The notes under the pieces are model-generated. The model searched no databases. It worked only from the letters and a program-made list of their open reading frames with translations, and was not told the origin of the DNA. Made by a program: the position numbers and the translations under genes. From the NCBI GenBank assembly GCA_900772775.1, contig CAAGRW010000151.1:1-49717 (forward strand): a DNA stretch of 49,717 bases, in the 5' to 3' direction. The first letter of the stretch is position 1. Every line of letters starts with the position of its first letter. Below, piece after piece: positions 8,301-15,584 of this stretch. The stretch is from Candidatus Rifleibacteriota bacterium. GTDB taxonomy: Bacteria > Vulcanimicrobiota > Xenobia > Xenobiales > Xenobiaceae.

Positions 8301-9083
8301 ACGGTATAAGTCGTTCAAGTCGGAAGTAGCAAAACGGGCGCCATCGAGCTGCACCATGGGGCGCAAATCGGGGGGAATAACGGGAATAACCGTCAAGACC
8401 ATCCATTCAGGACGGTTGCCAGATTTGCGGAAAGCTTCAACAACTTCCAAACGCTTGATAGCTTTGGCTTTGCGCTGTCCACTCTGCTCTACAATATCAG
8501 TGCGCAGTTCTTCGTAAAGTTTATCTAAATCGATCTCTTTGAGAAGTTCTTGAATAGCCTCGGCACCCATACCGGCGCGGAAGTTACCATAAGGATACTT
8601 TTCTTTGAGCTCGCGGTATTCTTGCTCGGAAAGGAGCTGATATTTTTTGAGACCAATTTCCGGATCGCCGGGATCGATCACAATATAGCTGCTGAAATAG
8701 ATAACTTTCTCTAAGTTGCGGGGAGAAAGCTCGAGGAGCAAGCCTATGCGAGAAGGCACGCCCTTAAAATACCAAATATGCGTCACGGGAGAGGCCAAAT
8801 TGATGTGGCCCATACGCTCACGGCGCACTTTAGCGCGGGTAATTTCCACACCGCACTTATCGCAAATCAAACCTTTGTGACGTACACGCTTATACTTACC
8901 GCAATGGCATTCCCAGTCTTTAACCGGACCAAAAATGCGCTCGCAGAAAAGTCCATCGCGCTCAGGTTTGAGAGTTCTATAGTTAATAGTTTCGGGCTTC
9001 TTGACTTCGCCGAACGACCATTTGCGAATCTGTTCGGGAGAGGCAAGACCTATTTGCATAGCCTCAAAATTATTGACATCCAT
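5346..9083 (-). CDS. rpoC: DNA-directed RNA polymerase subunit beta'
   Basis: The beta' subunit of RNA polymerase, 1245 residues, a normal length for lineages without the proteobacterial SI3 insertion. The start is ATG 9083 (MDVNNFEAMQIGL): AGGAGG lies 12 nt upstream and this is where the family begins; an in-frame codon at 9149 would add 22 unusual residues. The N-terminal zinc site is C59, C61, C74, C77. The catalytic N-A-D-F-D-G-D-Q-M is at 449-457, binding Mg2+ through three aspartates. The second zinc site is formed from C-G-T-S-H and C-H-A-E-H-G-V-C-A-K-C in the C-terminal third. It follows rpoB by about 100 nt in one operon. Confidence 0.98.
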   Translation of the reverse strand: MDVNNFEAMQIGLASPEQIRKWSFGEVKKPETINYRTLKPERDGLFCERIFGPVKDWECHCGKYKRVRHKGLICDKCGVEITRAKVRRERMGHINLASPVTHIWYFKGVPSRIGLLLELSPRNLEKVIYFSSYIVIDPGDPEIGLKKYQLLSEQEYRELKEKYPYGNFRAGMGAEAIQELLKEIDLDKLYEELRTDIVEQSGQRKAKAIKRLEVVEAFRKSGNRPEWMVLTVIPVIPPDLRPMVQLDGARFATSDLNDLYRRVINRNNRLRRLQDLGAPDIIVKNEKRMLQEAVDALIDNGRRGRPVTGPNSRPLKSLSDMLKGKQGRFRQNLLGKRVDYSGRSVIVVGPKLKLHQCGLPKEMALELFKPFVMKNLVDNGKALNIKAAKRMVEKARAEVWDALEEVIVDHPVLLNRAPTLHRLGIQAFEPVLVEGKALQLHPLVCTPYNADFDGDQMAVHLPLSAGAQAEARILMLSAHNILLPAYGSPATVPTQDMVLGMYYLTIEKHDSKGEGKCFSSVNEAILAYESGVVEIQAPIFVSLFNERVSTTVGRLLMWGAVPDNIREDSILPGDGRKLGKGRMVFAEFNHPFGKKDIVALVKRTHSAHGNTKTAAFLDNLKALGYKFATRSGTSISVHDIKIPPEKGRILAHADEKVAVADRFLARGFLTENEHYLQLNKIWADATEEVGSAMMRHLDRLNPVFMMATSGARGNPSQVKQLAGMRGLMADPTGKIIPMPIRANLREGLTVLEYFIGTHGARKGLADTALRTADSGYLTRRLIDVSQDIIVREADCGTSHGILVEPAVNGNDVKMRLAERLTGRYAAQDLDYEDKSGKPCHISSGDLIEEEQAADIERWLSRDADASGFIKPNPEDRHTWYRPGFRIRSVMTCHAEHGVCAKCYGRNLATGKPVEIGETVGIVAAQSIGEPGTQLTLRTFHTGGVAQEDIVQGLPRVEELFEARKPKNLGFLAEISGVVTLGEEKGQQKVTITRRRADGSVEDEFDMLVPHNARLNVTEGDTVVAGDVIVDGFMNPHDILRIKGLEHVQRYIVDQVQTVYRDQGVDISDKHVEVIVRQMLRKVRITDAGDTNMLPGSLQDVLYVESQNNMVRAENDKLIAEFGEAGAADKLRAFATFEPVLLGVTKASLATDSFLSAASFQETTKVLTEAAINGKVDHLRGLKENVIIGKLIPAGTGMDQYRQVKIGLHGAKVYEETKHEEPSVFDSSLAPEDSLAVSLGSSSFNF

Positions 9084-9185
9084 ATTAACTTGAGTCCTCC
9101 TGGTGGGCGGCAGAAGATAGGCTCTATTGCAACCTTTTTCTTCTGCCAACCGCAGTAAGAGCTTTTAACCTAAGAAACCTTAGAT

Positions 9186-12100
9186 TTAAGCCAGAGCATT
9201 ATCGGACATACCAAAGATTTCGTGCGATCCACTGCTGTGCACTTGCTCTTGTTCTTCCACCGAGCGGATCTCAATCTCACGTCCGTTGGAGCCCAGAATC
9301 TTAACATCCAGGGCCAAACTCTGCAATTCCTTGATGAGTACTTTGAAGGACTCAGGAACGCCGGGTTCGAGAACATTTTCACCCTTAACAATGGCTTCGT
9401 AAGTCTTGACACGACCCAAAACATCGTCGGACTTAACAGTGAGAAGCTCTTGGAGGGTATAAGCAGCACCGTAAGCTTCGAGGGCCCAGACTTCCATTTC
9501 ACCGAAGCGCTGACCGCCGAACTGGGCTTTACCACCCAAAGGCTGCTGAGTAATCAAGCTGTAAGGGCCGGTGGAACGAGCGTGAATCTTGTCATCCACC
9601 AAGTGGGCCAACTTGAGCATGTAGATCTGACCGACAGTGACGCGACCATCGTAGGGCTCACCAGTACGTCCATCGTAAAGAACGGTCTTGCCATCTACGA
9701 CAACGTGTCTGCGATAGAGCTCGATATAAGCCGCGATTTCGCGAATTTGCTCTAAGCTGTAGTGTTTACGGTGACCGATAAGGACTTCGCCCAAACGGTC
9801 TTCCAAGCTGCGCTCACGCAAAACTTGATTTACTTCGTTGATATCAACGTCGTAACCGCGCAATTCTTTGATGATAGCAGCAGCTAATTGATTTTCAGGA
9901 GTCTCATCGATAATCTTCTTGAGCTCTTGAGTAGTGTAGATAAGCTTGGTCTTATTCTTGATGAACTCTTGCAAACGAGAAATGCGGCTGGGCTCATCTA
10001 AGACGTAAACCAACTCTTCGGTATTGAGATAAACACCTTTGCGCTGCAAGTCAGCTTGCAAATTGGCGGTGTTCATCACATAACGAAGCTCCTCTTCGGA
10101 AGCGGAGTCGAAAACGGGGACTTCCACACGGAAGCGAGGCTTACCGGGATCGGAAAGCATGGCCATAGCCAAGCCCAAGTGAGTCTCCAAAATCTGACCG
10201 ATGTTCATACGAGAAGGTACACCCAAGGGGTTCAGAACGATCTGAACGGGAGTGCCATCGGGCAAATAAGGCATATCCTCGATAGGCATAACGCGAGAGA
10301 CTACACCCTTGTTACCGTGACGTCCGGCCATCTTGTCGCCTTGCATAATTTTACGCTTCTGAGCGACATAAACGCGCACTAACTTATTGACACCGGGCTT
10401 AAGATCGGTAGACTTCTTGCCGCCATTTTCTTCGTCATCGCGGTTAAAGACCTTAACGTCGATAACTTTACCCTTTTGGCCGTGAGGCACTTTGAGGGAA
10501 GTATCACGCACGTCGCGGGCTTTTTCGCCGAAAATAGCTCGGAGCAAGCGCTCCTCGGCAGTAAGTTCAGTCTCACCTTTAGGAGTGACTTTACCGACCA
10601 AGATGTCTTCGGTGTTGACCTCGGCACCGATACGGACGATACCGTTTTCGTCGAGATCTTTAAGAGCGTCTTCGCCTACGCTGGGAATATCGCGAGTAAT
10701 TTCCTCGGCACCGAGCTTGGTGTCGCGGGCTTCGCACTCATGCTCTTCAATGTGAATAGAGGTGAATACGTCGTCGCGGGCCACTTCTTCGCTAAGCAAA
10801 ATAGCGTCTTCGTAGTTGTAGCCTTCCCAAGGCATAAATGCTACCAAAACGTTACGACCCAAAGCCAACTCTCCGTTTACGGAAGAGGCGCCATCAGCCA
10901 AAACGCTGCGCACATCAACGCGCTGTCCCAAGCTCACGGCAGGACGCTGGTTAATGCAAGTACCAGCGTTGGAGCGCTTAAACTTGCGCAAATGGTAGAC
11001 GTGCTCTTGACCAAGTTCATCGGTGACCGTGACGGCAGTAGCGGATACTGCGCTGACATAGCCTTTGTGTTTGGAAACAACCAAAGCGCCAGAGTCGGTA
11101 GCAGCTCTGTATTCCATACCGGTACCTACGATAGGAGCCTGAGGAGAGAGCAAAGGTACAGCTTGGCGCTGCATGTTAGCACCCATGAGGGCTCGGTTGG
11201 CGTCGTCGTGCTCCAAGAAGGGAATCAAAGCCGTAGCTACAGAGACGATTTGCTTAGGAGTTACGTCCATGAAGTCGACTTCTTCACGAGCAACAACCGT
11301 AGTCTCTTTCTTACCGCGTTTGCGACGAACTACTACACGGTCGTCAATGATATTGCTGCGCTCGTCGAGGCGAGTATTGGCCTGACAAATTACATATTCG
11401 TCTTCTACATCGGCGTCTTGGTATTGAATCTCGTCGGTAACGTGTACACGCACGGGAACCTTAACGTCTTGAGCTAACAACTCGTCATAATCGCGGCGTT
11501 CAATAATGTCTCCGCTGTGGAAAACAGCGCCGGTGCTGGGATTGGTAACATCGGCAGAGAGAACCAAGTTGACTTTGCGGTAAGGAGCTTCAATGAAACC
11601 GAAGGAATTGACTCGGCCATAAGTAGCCAAGGAGCCGATCAAACCGATGTTGGGACCTTCAGGAGTTTCAATAGGACAAATACGGCCATAGTGAGAGTCG
11701 TGTACATCACGGACTTCGAAGCCGGCGCGTTCACGAGAGAGACCGCCAGGGCCCAAAGCTGACAGACGACGTTTGTGAGTAAGCTCGGCCAGCATGTTGG
11801 TTTGATCCATAAACTGGGAGAGCTGGGAAGATCCGAAGAATTCTTTGATAGCAGCGGTTACGGGGCGAGTGTTGATAAGCAACTGAGGAGTAATAGTCTC
11901 CACATCTTGCACGGACATGCGCTCACGCACTACGCGCTCTAAACGAAGTAAACCGACGCGGAACTGATTTTGAAGCAGTTCGCCTACGCCACGAATACGA
12001 CGATTGCCCAAGTGGTCAATATCGTCATGTTTTACCAAGACATCAAAGCTATCTTCACTGTCAGCTTTGAGCTTCATAACGCCATTTTCAACATAGAGAT

Positions 12101-13157
12101 GGAGACCCTCGTCCAAAGAGACGGTGGGCTCTTTCTCATCCTGACGGCGATAAGCATCAGCCTTCATTAAGGCCAATACGTAACGAATGGCAGCGACGAC
12201 ATCATCTTTACTAAGGATGGAAGGATACTCCAAGTGTTTGCCACACTCGCAGCAATCTTCTTTATCGGGCATGTTGTAAGCACCACAATGGGTACAAACA
12301 ATTTTGCGTCCTAATTTGCGAGCCAAACGATAGCTACCTACTCTGGCTAAATCGTAGCGTTTGCGCTCGAAGAATAAATTGTTCAACAACGTACGGGCAC
12401 TCTCTTGAGAGGGCTGCTCGCCGGGACGCTGTTTTTTGTAAATTTCTAACAGAGCGTCTTCAACGGTCTCTACAGAATCTTTGGCGAGAGTATTCTCGAG
12501 CAAAGGCTCGCCATTAAAGAGGGCTCTGATATCGTCATCACTCTCGTACTCTAAAGCGCGCAGCAACACGGTAGCGGGCAACTTGCGGGCCTTATCGATG
12601 CGCACATAAATGATACCGGCAGTGTCGGTTTCAAATTCCATCCAAGCGCCGCGGTTAGGAATAACTACGGCAGACCAAGTGGAATGGCCGGTATTAGGAT
12701 CTTCGTGATGCTGATAGTAGATACCCGGAGAACGTACCAACTGACTAACGATAACACGCTCGGCGCCGTTGATAATGAACGTTCCTTGCTCGGTCATGGC
12801 AGGGAAATCGCCAATAAAAATCTCTTGTTCCCTGGCTTCGCGTACTTCGCCATTTTCTTTGGTAGTTAAGCGAACTTTAACTTTTAAAGGATAGGCGTAA
12901 GTGGCATCTTTGTCACGGCACGTTTCAACCGATTGGGGCGGTTCGTCTAATTTATGCTCAAGGAATTCCAGCACTAAGTTGCCGGTAAAGTCCTCGATTG
13001 GAGATATATCTTTAAAGGTATCGTCCATACCTTTTTGTAAAAAGCGGCTGTAAGACGAGCGCTGGAGCTCAATTAAGTAAGGGAGCTCCATAACCGGCGG
13101 AATTTTTTGGAAAGATATACGCCCTGTGGCCTCGTTCTTGTGTCGAAGAAACGACAT
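9186..13157 (-). CDS. rpoB: DNA-directed RNA polymerase subunit beta
   Basis: The beta subunit, 1323 residues. The start is ATG 13157 (MSFLRHKNEATG), set by GAGGAGG about 9 nt upstream; an in-frame codon at 13181 overlaps that site and is rejected. Family landmarks include the rifampicin-site segment around S-Q-L-S-Q-F-M-D-Q-T-N and H-K-R-R-L-S-A-L-G-P-G-G-L, and the C-terminal G-G-K-A-Q-F-G-G-Q-R-F-G-E-M-E. Oddly, residues 288-305 contain C-T-H-C, ten residues, then C-C-E-C, a zinc-knuckle pattern in the lobe where E. coli has none. rplJ and rplL, the usual upstream neighbours, are absent. Confidence 0.98.
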   Translation of the reverse strand: MSFLRHKNEATGRISFQKIPPVMELPYLIELQRSSYSRFLQKGMDDTFKDISPIEDFTGNLVLEFLEHKLDEPPQSVETCRDKDATYAYPLKVKVRLTTKENGEVREAREQEIFIGDFPAMTEQGTFIINGAERVIVSQLVRSPGIYYQHHEDPNTGHSTWSAVVIPNRGAWMEFETDTAGIIYVRIDKARKLPATVLLRALEYESDDDIRALFNGEPLLENTLAKDSVETVEDALLEIYKKQRPGEQPSQESARTLLNNLFFERKRYDLARVGSYRLARKLGRKIVCTHCGAYNMPDKEDCCECGKHLEYPSILSKDDVVAAIRYVLALMKADAYRRQDEKEPTVSLDEGLHLYVENGVMKLKADSEDSFDVLVKHDDIDHLGNRRIRGVGELLQNQFRVGLLRLERVVRERMSVQDVETITPQLLINTRPVTAAIKEFFGSSQLSQFMDQTNMLAELTHKRRLSALGPGGLSRERAGFEVRDVHDSHYGRICPIETPEGPNIGLIGSLATYGRVNSFGFIEAPYRKVNLVLSADVTNPSTGAVFHSGDIIERRDYDELLAQDVKVPVRVHVTDEIQYQDADVEDEYVICQANTRLDERSNIIDDRVVVRRKRGKKETTVVAREEVDFMDVTPKQIVSVATALIPFLEHDDANRALMGANMQRQAVPLLSPQAPIVGTGMEYRAATDSGALVVSKHKGYVSAVSATAVTVTDELGQEHVYHLRKFKRSNAGTCINQRPAVSLGQRVDVRSVLADGASSVNGELALGRNVLVAFMPWEGYNYEDAILLSEEVARDDVFTSIHIEEHECEARDTKLGAEEITRDIPSVGEDALKDLDENGIVRIGAEVNTEDILVGKVTPKGETELTAEERLLRAIFGEKARDVRDTSLKVPHGQKGKVIDVKVFNRDDEENGGKKSTDLKPGVNKLVRVYVAQKRKIMQGDKMAGRHGNKGVVSRVMPIEDMPYLPDGTPVQIVLNPLGVPSRMNIGQILETHLGLAMAMLSDPGKPRFRVEVPVFDSASEEELRYVMNTANLQADLQRKGVYLNTEELVYVLDEPSRISRLQEFIKNKTKLIYTTQELKKIIDETPENQLAAAIIKELRGYDVDINEVNQVLRERSLEDRLGEVLIGHRKHYSLEQIREIAAYIELYRRHVVVDGKTVLYDGRTGEPYDGRVTVGQIYMLKLAHLVDDKIHARSTGPYSLITQQPLGGKAQFGGQRFGEMEVWALEAYGAAYTLQELLTVKSDDVLGRVKTYEAIVKGENVLEPGVPESFKVLIKELQSLALDVKILGSNGREIEIRSVEEQEQVHSSGSHEIFGMSDNALA

Positions 13158-13660
13158 TCGAGAAGATCCTCCTCTGCGCAATTAGCTGACATATTCCCCA
13201 TGCCCAAAGGTAGAGGATTCTTAGATACAAACGAACTTTGCTTCCACTAAGCAGACTGCACAAGTTCTCTCTAAATAGATGATGCCCCATCTATGTACAA
13301 ATATACGAATTCTTTGCGCCCTATTTTTCTGCTTACAATGGCAGACCATATACGGCGTCTTAGCTGAATATGTTGTGGGAACAGACCGCTTCCTCGACCA
13401 ACTGCAGCAAAGCAAAATTGCTACGCCACAAGGTTGCCGATGGCAGCAGTTTTAGCTTATTCCTACGCAAAGAAAGAACAAAAAGAGCGCACACCGACAC
13501 TTCGCCAGTGCGTAAGCTCCTTAGCTATCCCCTTTTATAGAACTTTTCAAGCAAAACTTGTTCCGAGTCTTATCAATACTCAACCCAAACTGATCGGCTT
13601 AAAGACCGATCTCGCGGGGGCTTAACAGCCCCACGAGGGGATTTTGACCCTCTATCGCGC
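13158..13660 (-). promoter_or_regulatory. Long structured 5' leader of rpoB
   Basis: Between the likely rpoBC promoter and the rpoB start lie about 500 nt with no convincing gene on either strand. Near the transcript start come three hairpins: GAGGG/CCCTC (13635-13652), CTCG and GGGGCT paired with AGCCCC and CGAG (13611-13637), and GATCGG/CCGATC (13592-13611). The first two share bases 13635-13637, so they partly exclude each other. Further down, CGCAC/GTGCG is followed by CTCTTTTTG on the minus strand (about 13480-13512), which could act as an attenuator. No known riboswitch or protein-binding leader is recognised. Confidence 0.4.
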
Positions 13661-13665
13661 ATGAT

Positions 13666-13694
13666 ATAATACAACAATAAGATAGTAAAGTCAA
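13666..13694 (-). promoter_or_regulatory. Sigma-70 promoter for rpoBC
   Basis: On the minus strand TTGACT (13694-13689), a 17-bp spacer and TATTAT (13671-13666) make a near-consensus promoter. Transcription would begin near 13659. Confidence 0.7.
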
Positions 13695-13755
13695 GTTTAG
13701 AAAAACTCCCGCCTGTTCTTTAGCTGATTCTTCAAGCCGAGCCACTTAAAAAAAC

Positions 13756-13784
13756 TGGTTTCTAATTAGCTTTTTTGTTATAAT
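13756..13784 (+). promoter_or_regulatory. Probable promoter of the gapR-like gene
   Basis: TATAAT at 13779-13784 lies 45 nt before the ATG at 13830. The hexamer 17 bp upstream (TGGTTT) is a weak -35, but the spacer is AT-rich. Confidence 0.45.
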
Positions 13785-13829
13785 GCCCCGGCAACTTAAA
13801 CGAATTGAAACGCTTTTGGAGGAACAAAA

Positions 13830-14093
13830 ATGGAACCAGATGCCAAACTTGAAGCCATTGTCGAGCGTATTGAAGCTTTGGAAGAAGAGAAAGCCGGCAT
13901 AGCTCAAGATATCAAAGATGTATACGCCGAAGCTAAAATCGAAGGATTCGATGTTAAAGTTTTGCGTCGCATTATTAGCTTGCGCAAACTTGAGCCTCAA
14001 GAGAGAGAAGAGCAAGAAAGTTTGTTAACTCTCTACATGCAAGCTTTAGGCATGTATAGCAACGCTCACAACAAACCCGAAGCGACAAAGTAA
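13830..14093 (+). CDS. gapR: GapR-like nucleoid protein (DUF2312)
   Basis: An 87-residue protein starting at ATG 13830 behind GGAGG at 7 nt spacing. The sequence E-R-I-E-A-L-E-E-E-K-A-G-I, then I-K-D-V-Y-A-E-A-K and G-F-D-V-K-V-L-R, closely matches the DUF2312 family. Its founder, Caulobacter GapR, clamps overtwisted DNA ahead of RNA and DNA polymerase and stimulates topoisomerases. The length and the two-helix layout are usual for the family. The family is best known from alphaproteobacteria and their phages, whereas the polymerase genes here are not alphaproteobacterial in character, so transfer or an under-sampled branch is possible. It is transcribed away from rpoBC, from a promoter less than 100 bp from the rpoBC promoter. 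Identity is by memory of the family and strong; the role is inferred. Confidence 0.85.
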   Translation: MEPDAKLEAIVERIEALEEEKAGIAQDIKDVYAEAKIEGFDVKVLRRIISLRKLEPQEREEQESLLTLYMQALGMYSNAHNKPEATK

Positions 14094-14098
14094 CCCGT

Positions 14099-14171
14099 TA
14101 TTTTGCGGCTTGTAGAAATTGTGCTCCCCTTTTGTCTATACATTTCTCGAGCATTGACAAGCCGCAAAATA
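14099..14171. repeat. 15-bp perfect inverted repeat between gapR and tRNA-Pro
   Basis: TATTTTGCGGCTTGT at 14099-14113 is perfectly inverted at 14157-14171 around a 43-nt loop. The left arm starts 6 nt after the gapR stop. The right arm covers the end of the -35 hexamer and most of the spacer of the tRNA promoter. There is no T-run on either side. Confidence 0.85.
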
Positions 14172-14181
14172 TGGATATAAT
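14154..14181 (+). promoter_or_regulatory. Consensus promoter of tRNA-Pro
   Basis: TTGACA at 14154-14159, a 16-bp spacer and TATAAT at 14176-14181: both hexamers are perfect. The tRNA begins 20 nt after the -10. Confidence 0.85.
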
Positions 14182-14200
14182 AGCCCAAGCATAGTTATGT

Positions 14201-14277
14201 CGAGGCGTAGCGCAGCCTGGCAGCGCGCAACGTTCGGGACGTTGAGGTCGGAGGTTCAAATCCTCTCGCCTCGACCA
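14201..14277 (+). tRNA. tRNA-Pro (anticodon CGG)
   Basis: A 77-nt cloverleaf. The acceptor stem CGAGGCG pairs with CGCCTCG, followed by A73 and an encoded CCA. The D arm is GCGC/GCGC, the anticodon stem CAACG/CGTTG encloses TTCGGGA with CGG at positions 34-36, and the T arm is GGAGG-TTCAAAT-CCTCT with one G-U pair. It reads CCG proline codons and closely resembles bacterial tRNA-Pro. Confidence 0.95.
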
Positions 14278-14289
14278 TACAGCGGATAG

Positions 14290-14329
14290 AGAGCCGGTCA
14301 GCCATTAGGGGCTGATTGGTTCTTTTTTT
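14290..14329 (+). terminator. Terminator of tRNA-Pro
   Basis: GAGCCGGTCAGCC pairs with GGCTGATTGGTTC (with G-U pairs) around a short loop, followed by seven T. The rest of the gap to 14455 shows nothing further. Confidence 0.85.
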
Positions 14330-14454
14330 ATGGCAATAAATTTACAAAAAGAGCCCCCTAGCCCCATTCCGATACTAGCCAAAAACGGCGCACACTTTTC
14401 GTTGCTCAATAAAATAATATTGATAGATACTTATTCAGAGTCCATCAGTTCAAA

Positions 14455-15378
14455 CTAAACCTGAACATCAATAACTTCTTCAGGATTGACAGTCTCAAAA
14501 TTGCGATGTTTGGCCGGCAACAACTCCAGCAAACGACGCAAAATTTGCAAACGGAATGGAGCGGTATCTTCAATAATTCTATGCTCAAAAGGACGAACGG
14601 CCGTTTTTATATAAGGCCCTACAATATCTTCTATTTGACTAAAGCGAACCACAACATTTTCCGGCTCTCCAGCTGGAAAACGTCCAAAAATAAGACGTCC
14701 TGGCTTGCTCAAAACTACTGCGTCAATATCCGGCAACACAGTAGGCTCCATCTCTGTCCAGAAAATCGAGCGAAATATTTGTTGACGAGACAATTTATTG
14801 CGCATTAAAACGATACGCGGCACATAAATTCCGCGTCCTTCGTAGCGCTTAGTCAACTGAGAGCGGGCATTGGCGTAACGCCACATGGCATCCATTTGCT
14901 CCATAGGGAAATAGTGAGGTAATTCATCGTCACCCATAGACATGCGATGAATAGTGCGCTTATTTTGCTCATTCCACAGGACTTGCAACTGAGCTCCGTC
15001 TGGCTTTTCAATTACCTGACCGTTGGGAGTATAGATCCAGTATTTAGTCTGTTTGGCAAATTGAGCCAGAATGGGCATGCTTTCACGAGCGATAAAAGTA
15101 GGGCAAACACAAGGAACACTGACACTCAAGCCGGTTTCGTAGGCGCTGAAATTGATAACTCCGGGACTGGGCGTTTTGCAAGTAAATTCAAACGAGACCA
15201 GAGTTTCTGGATTGATATATTCAGCGCTCCATAAAGCCCCTCTAGCTCCTCCTTCGGTAATTTCGATATGAGGAGAAATAGCAGCCACTTTTTCTTTTAA
15301 TTCTTCCGGAGTGGGACGCGGATCTGCCGTTGAGACCAAGAAATCCATATCAAAACCCAAAACGCGTACCTCCGGCAA
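14455..15378 (-). CDS. Unknown cytoplasmic protein, 307 residues
   Basis: A minus-strand frame with a probable TTG start at 15378 (reading M-P-E-V-R-V-L-G-F-D-M-D-F), where AGGG lies about 7 nt upstream. A second choice is the TTG at residue 7, which has GGAGG 8 nt ahead. The first ATG, at residue 11, is too far from either site. The protein is mixed alpha/beta with no signal peptide, membrane segment or recognised motif. C-V-C near residue 88 and a proline-rich N-terminal third stand out. It is convergent with the tRNA gene and divergent from the exported protein gene at 15585. I do not recognise the family. Confidence 0.65.
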   Translation of the reverse strand: MPEVRVLGFDMDFLVSTADPRPTPEELKEKVAAISPHIEITEGGARGALWSAEYINPETLVSFEFTCKTPSPGVINFSAYETGLSVSVPCVCPTFIARESMPILAQFAKQTKYWIYTPNGQVIEKPDGAQLQVLWNEQNKRTIHRMSMGDDELPHYFPMEQMDAMWRYANARSQLTKRYEGRGIYVPRIVLMRNKLSRQQIFRSIFWTEMEPTVLPDIDAVVLSKPGRLIFGRFPAGEPENVVVRFSQIEDIVGPYIKTAVRPFEHRIIEDTAPFRLQILRRLLELLPAKHRNFETVNPEEVIDVQV

Positions 15379-15584
15379 CTTAGACCCTGTCTATTTTTAA
15401 TAACCTTTTGTTTTTTATTAATATTAACCTCCCGTCTGGAACAAGCAGACATAAAAAATAGCCTATAGAATGGGCTATGTTAAGCGTCTAAGCTTTCCAA
15501 AAGAAGGGCCAGAGCCAAAAGGACAAGAAACTTAAGCCTAATTAGTTAGTATAAAATACGTCAGCCTTCAAGAGGTGGAAAGAT

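Noticed and set aside
13434..13625. 63-codon plus-strand frame in the rpoB leader
   Set aside because: No ribosome site, odd composition, and it runs through the leader hairpins.
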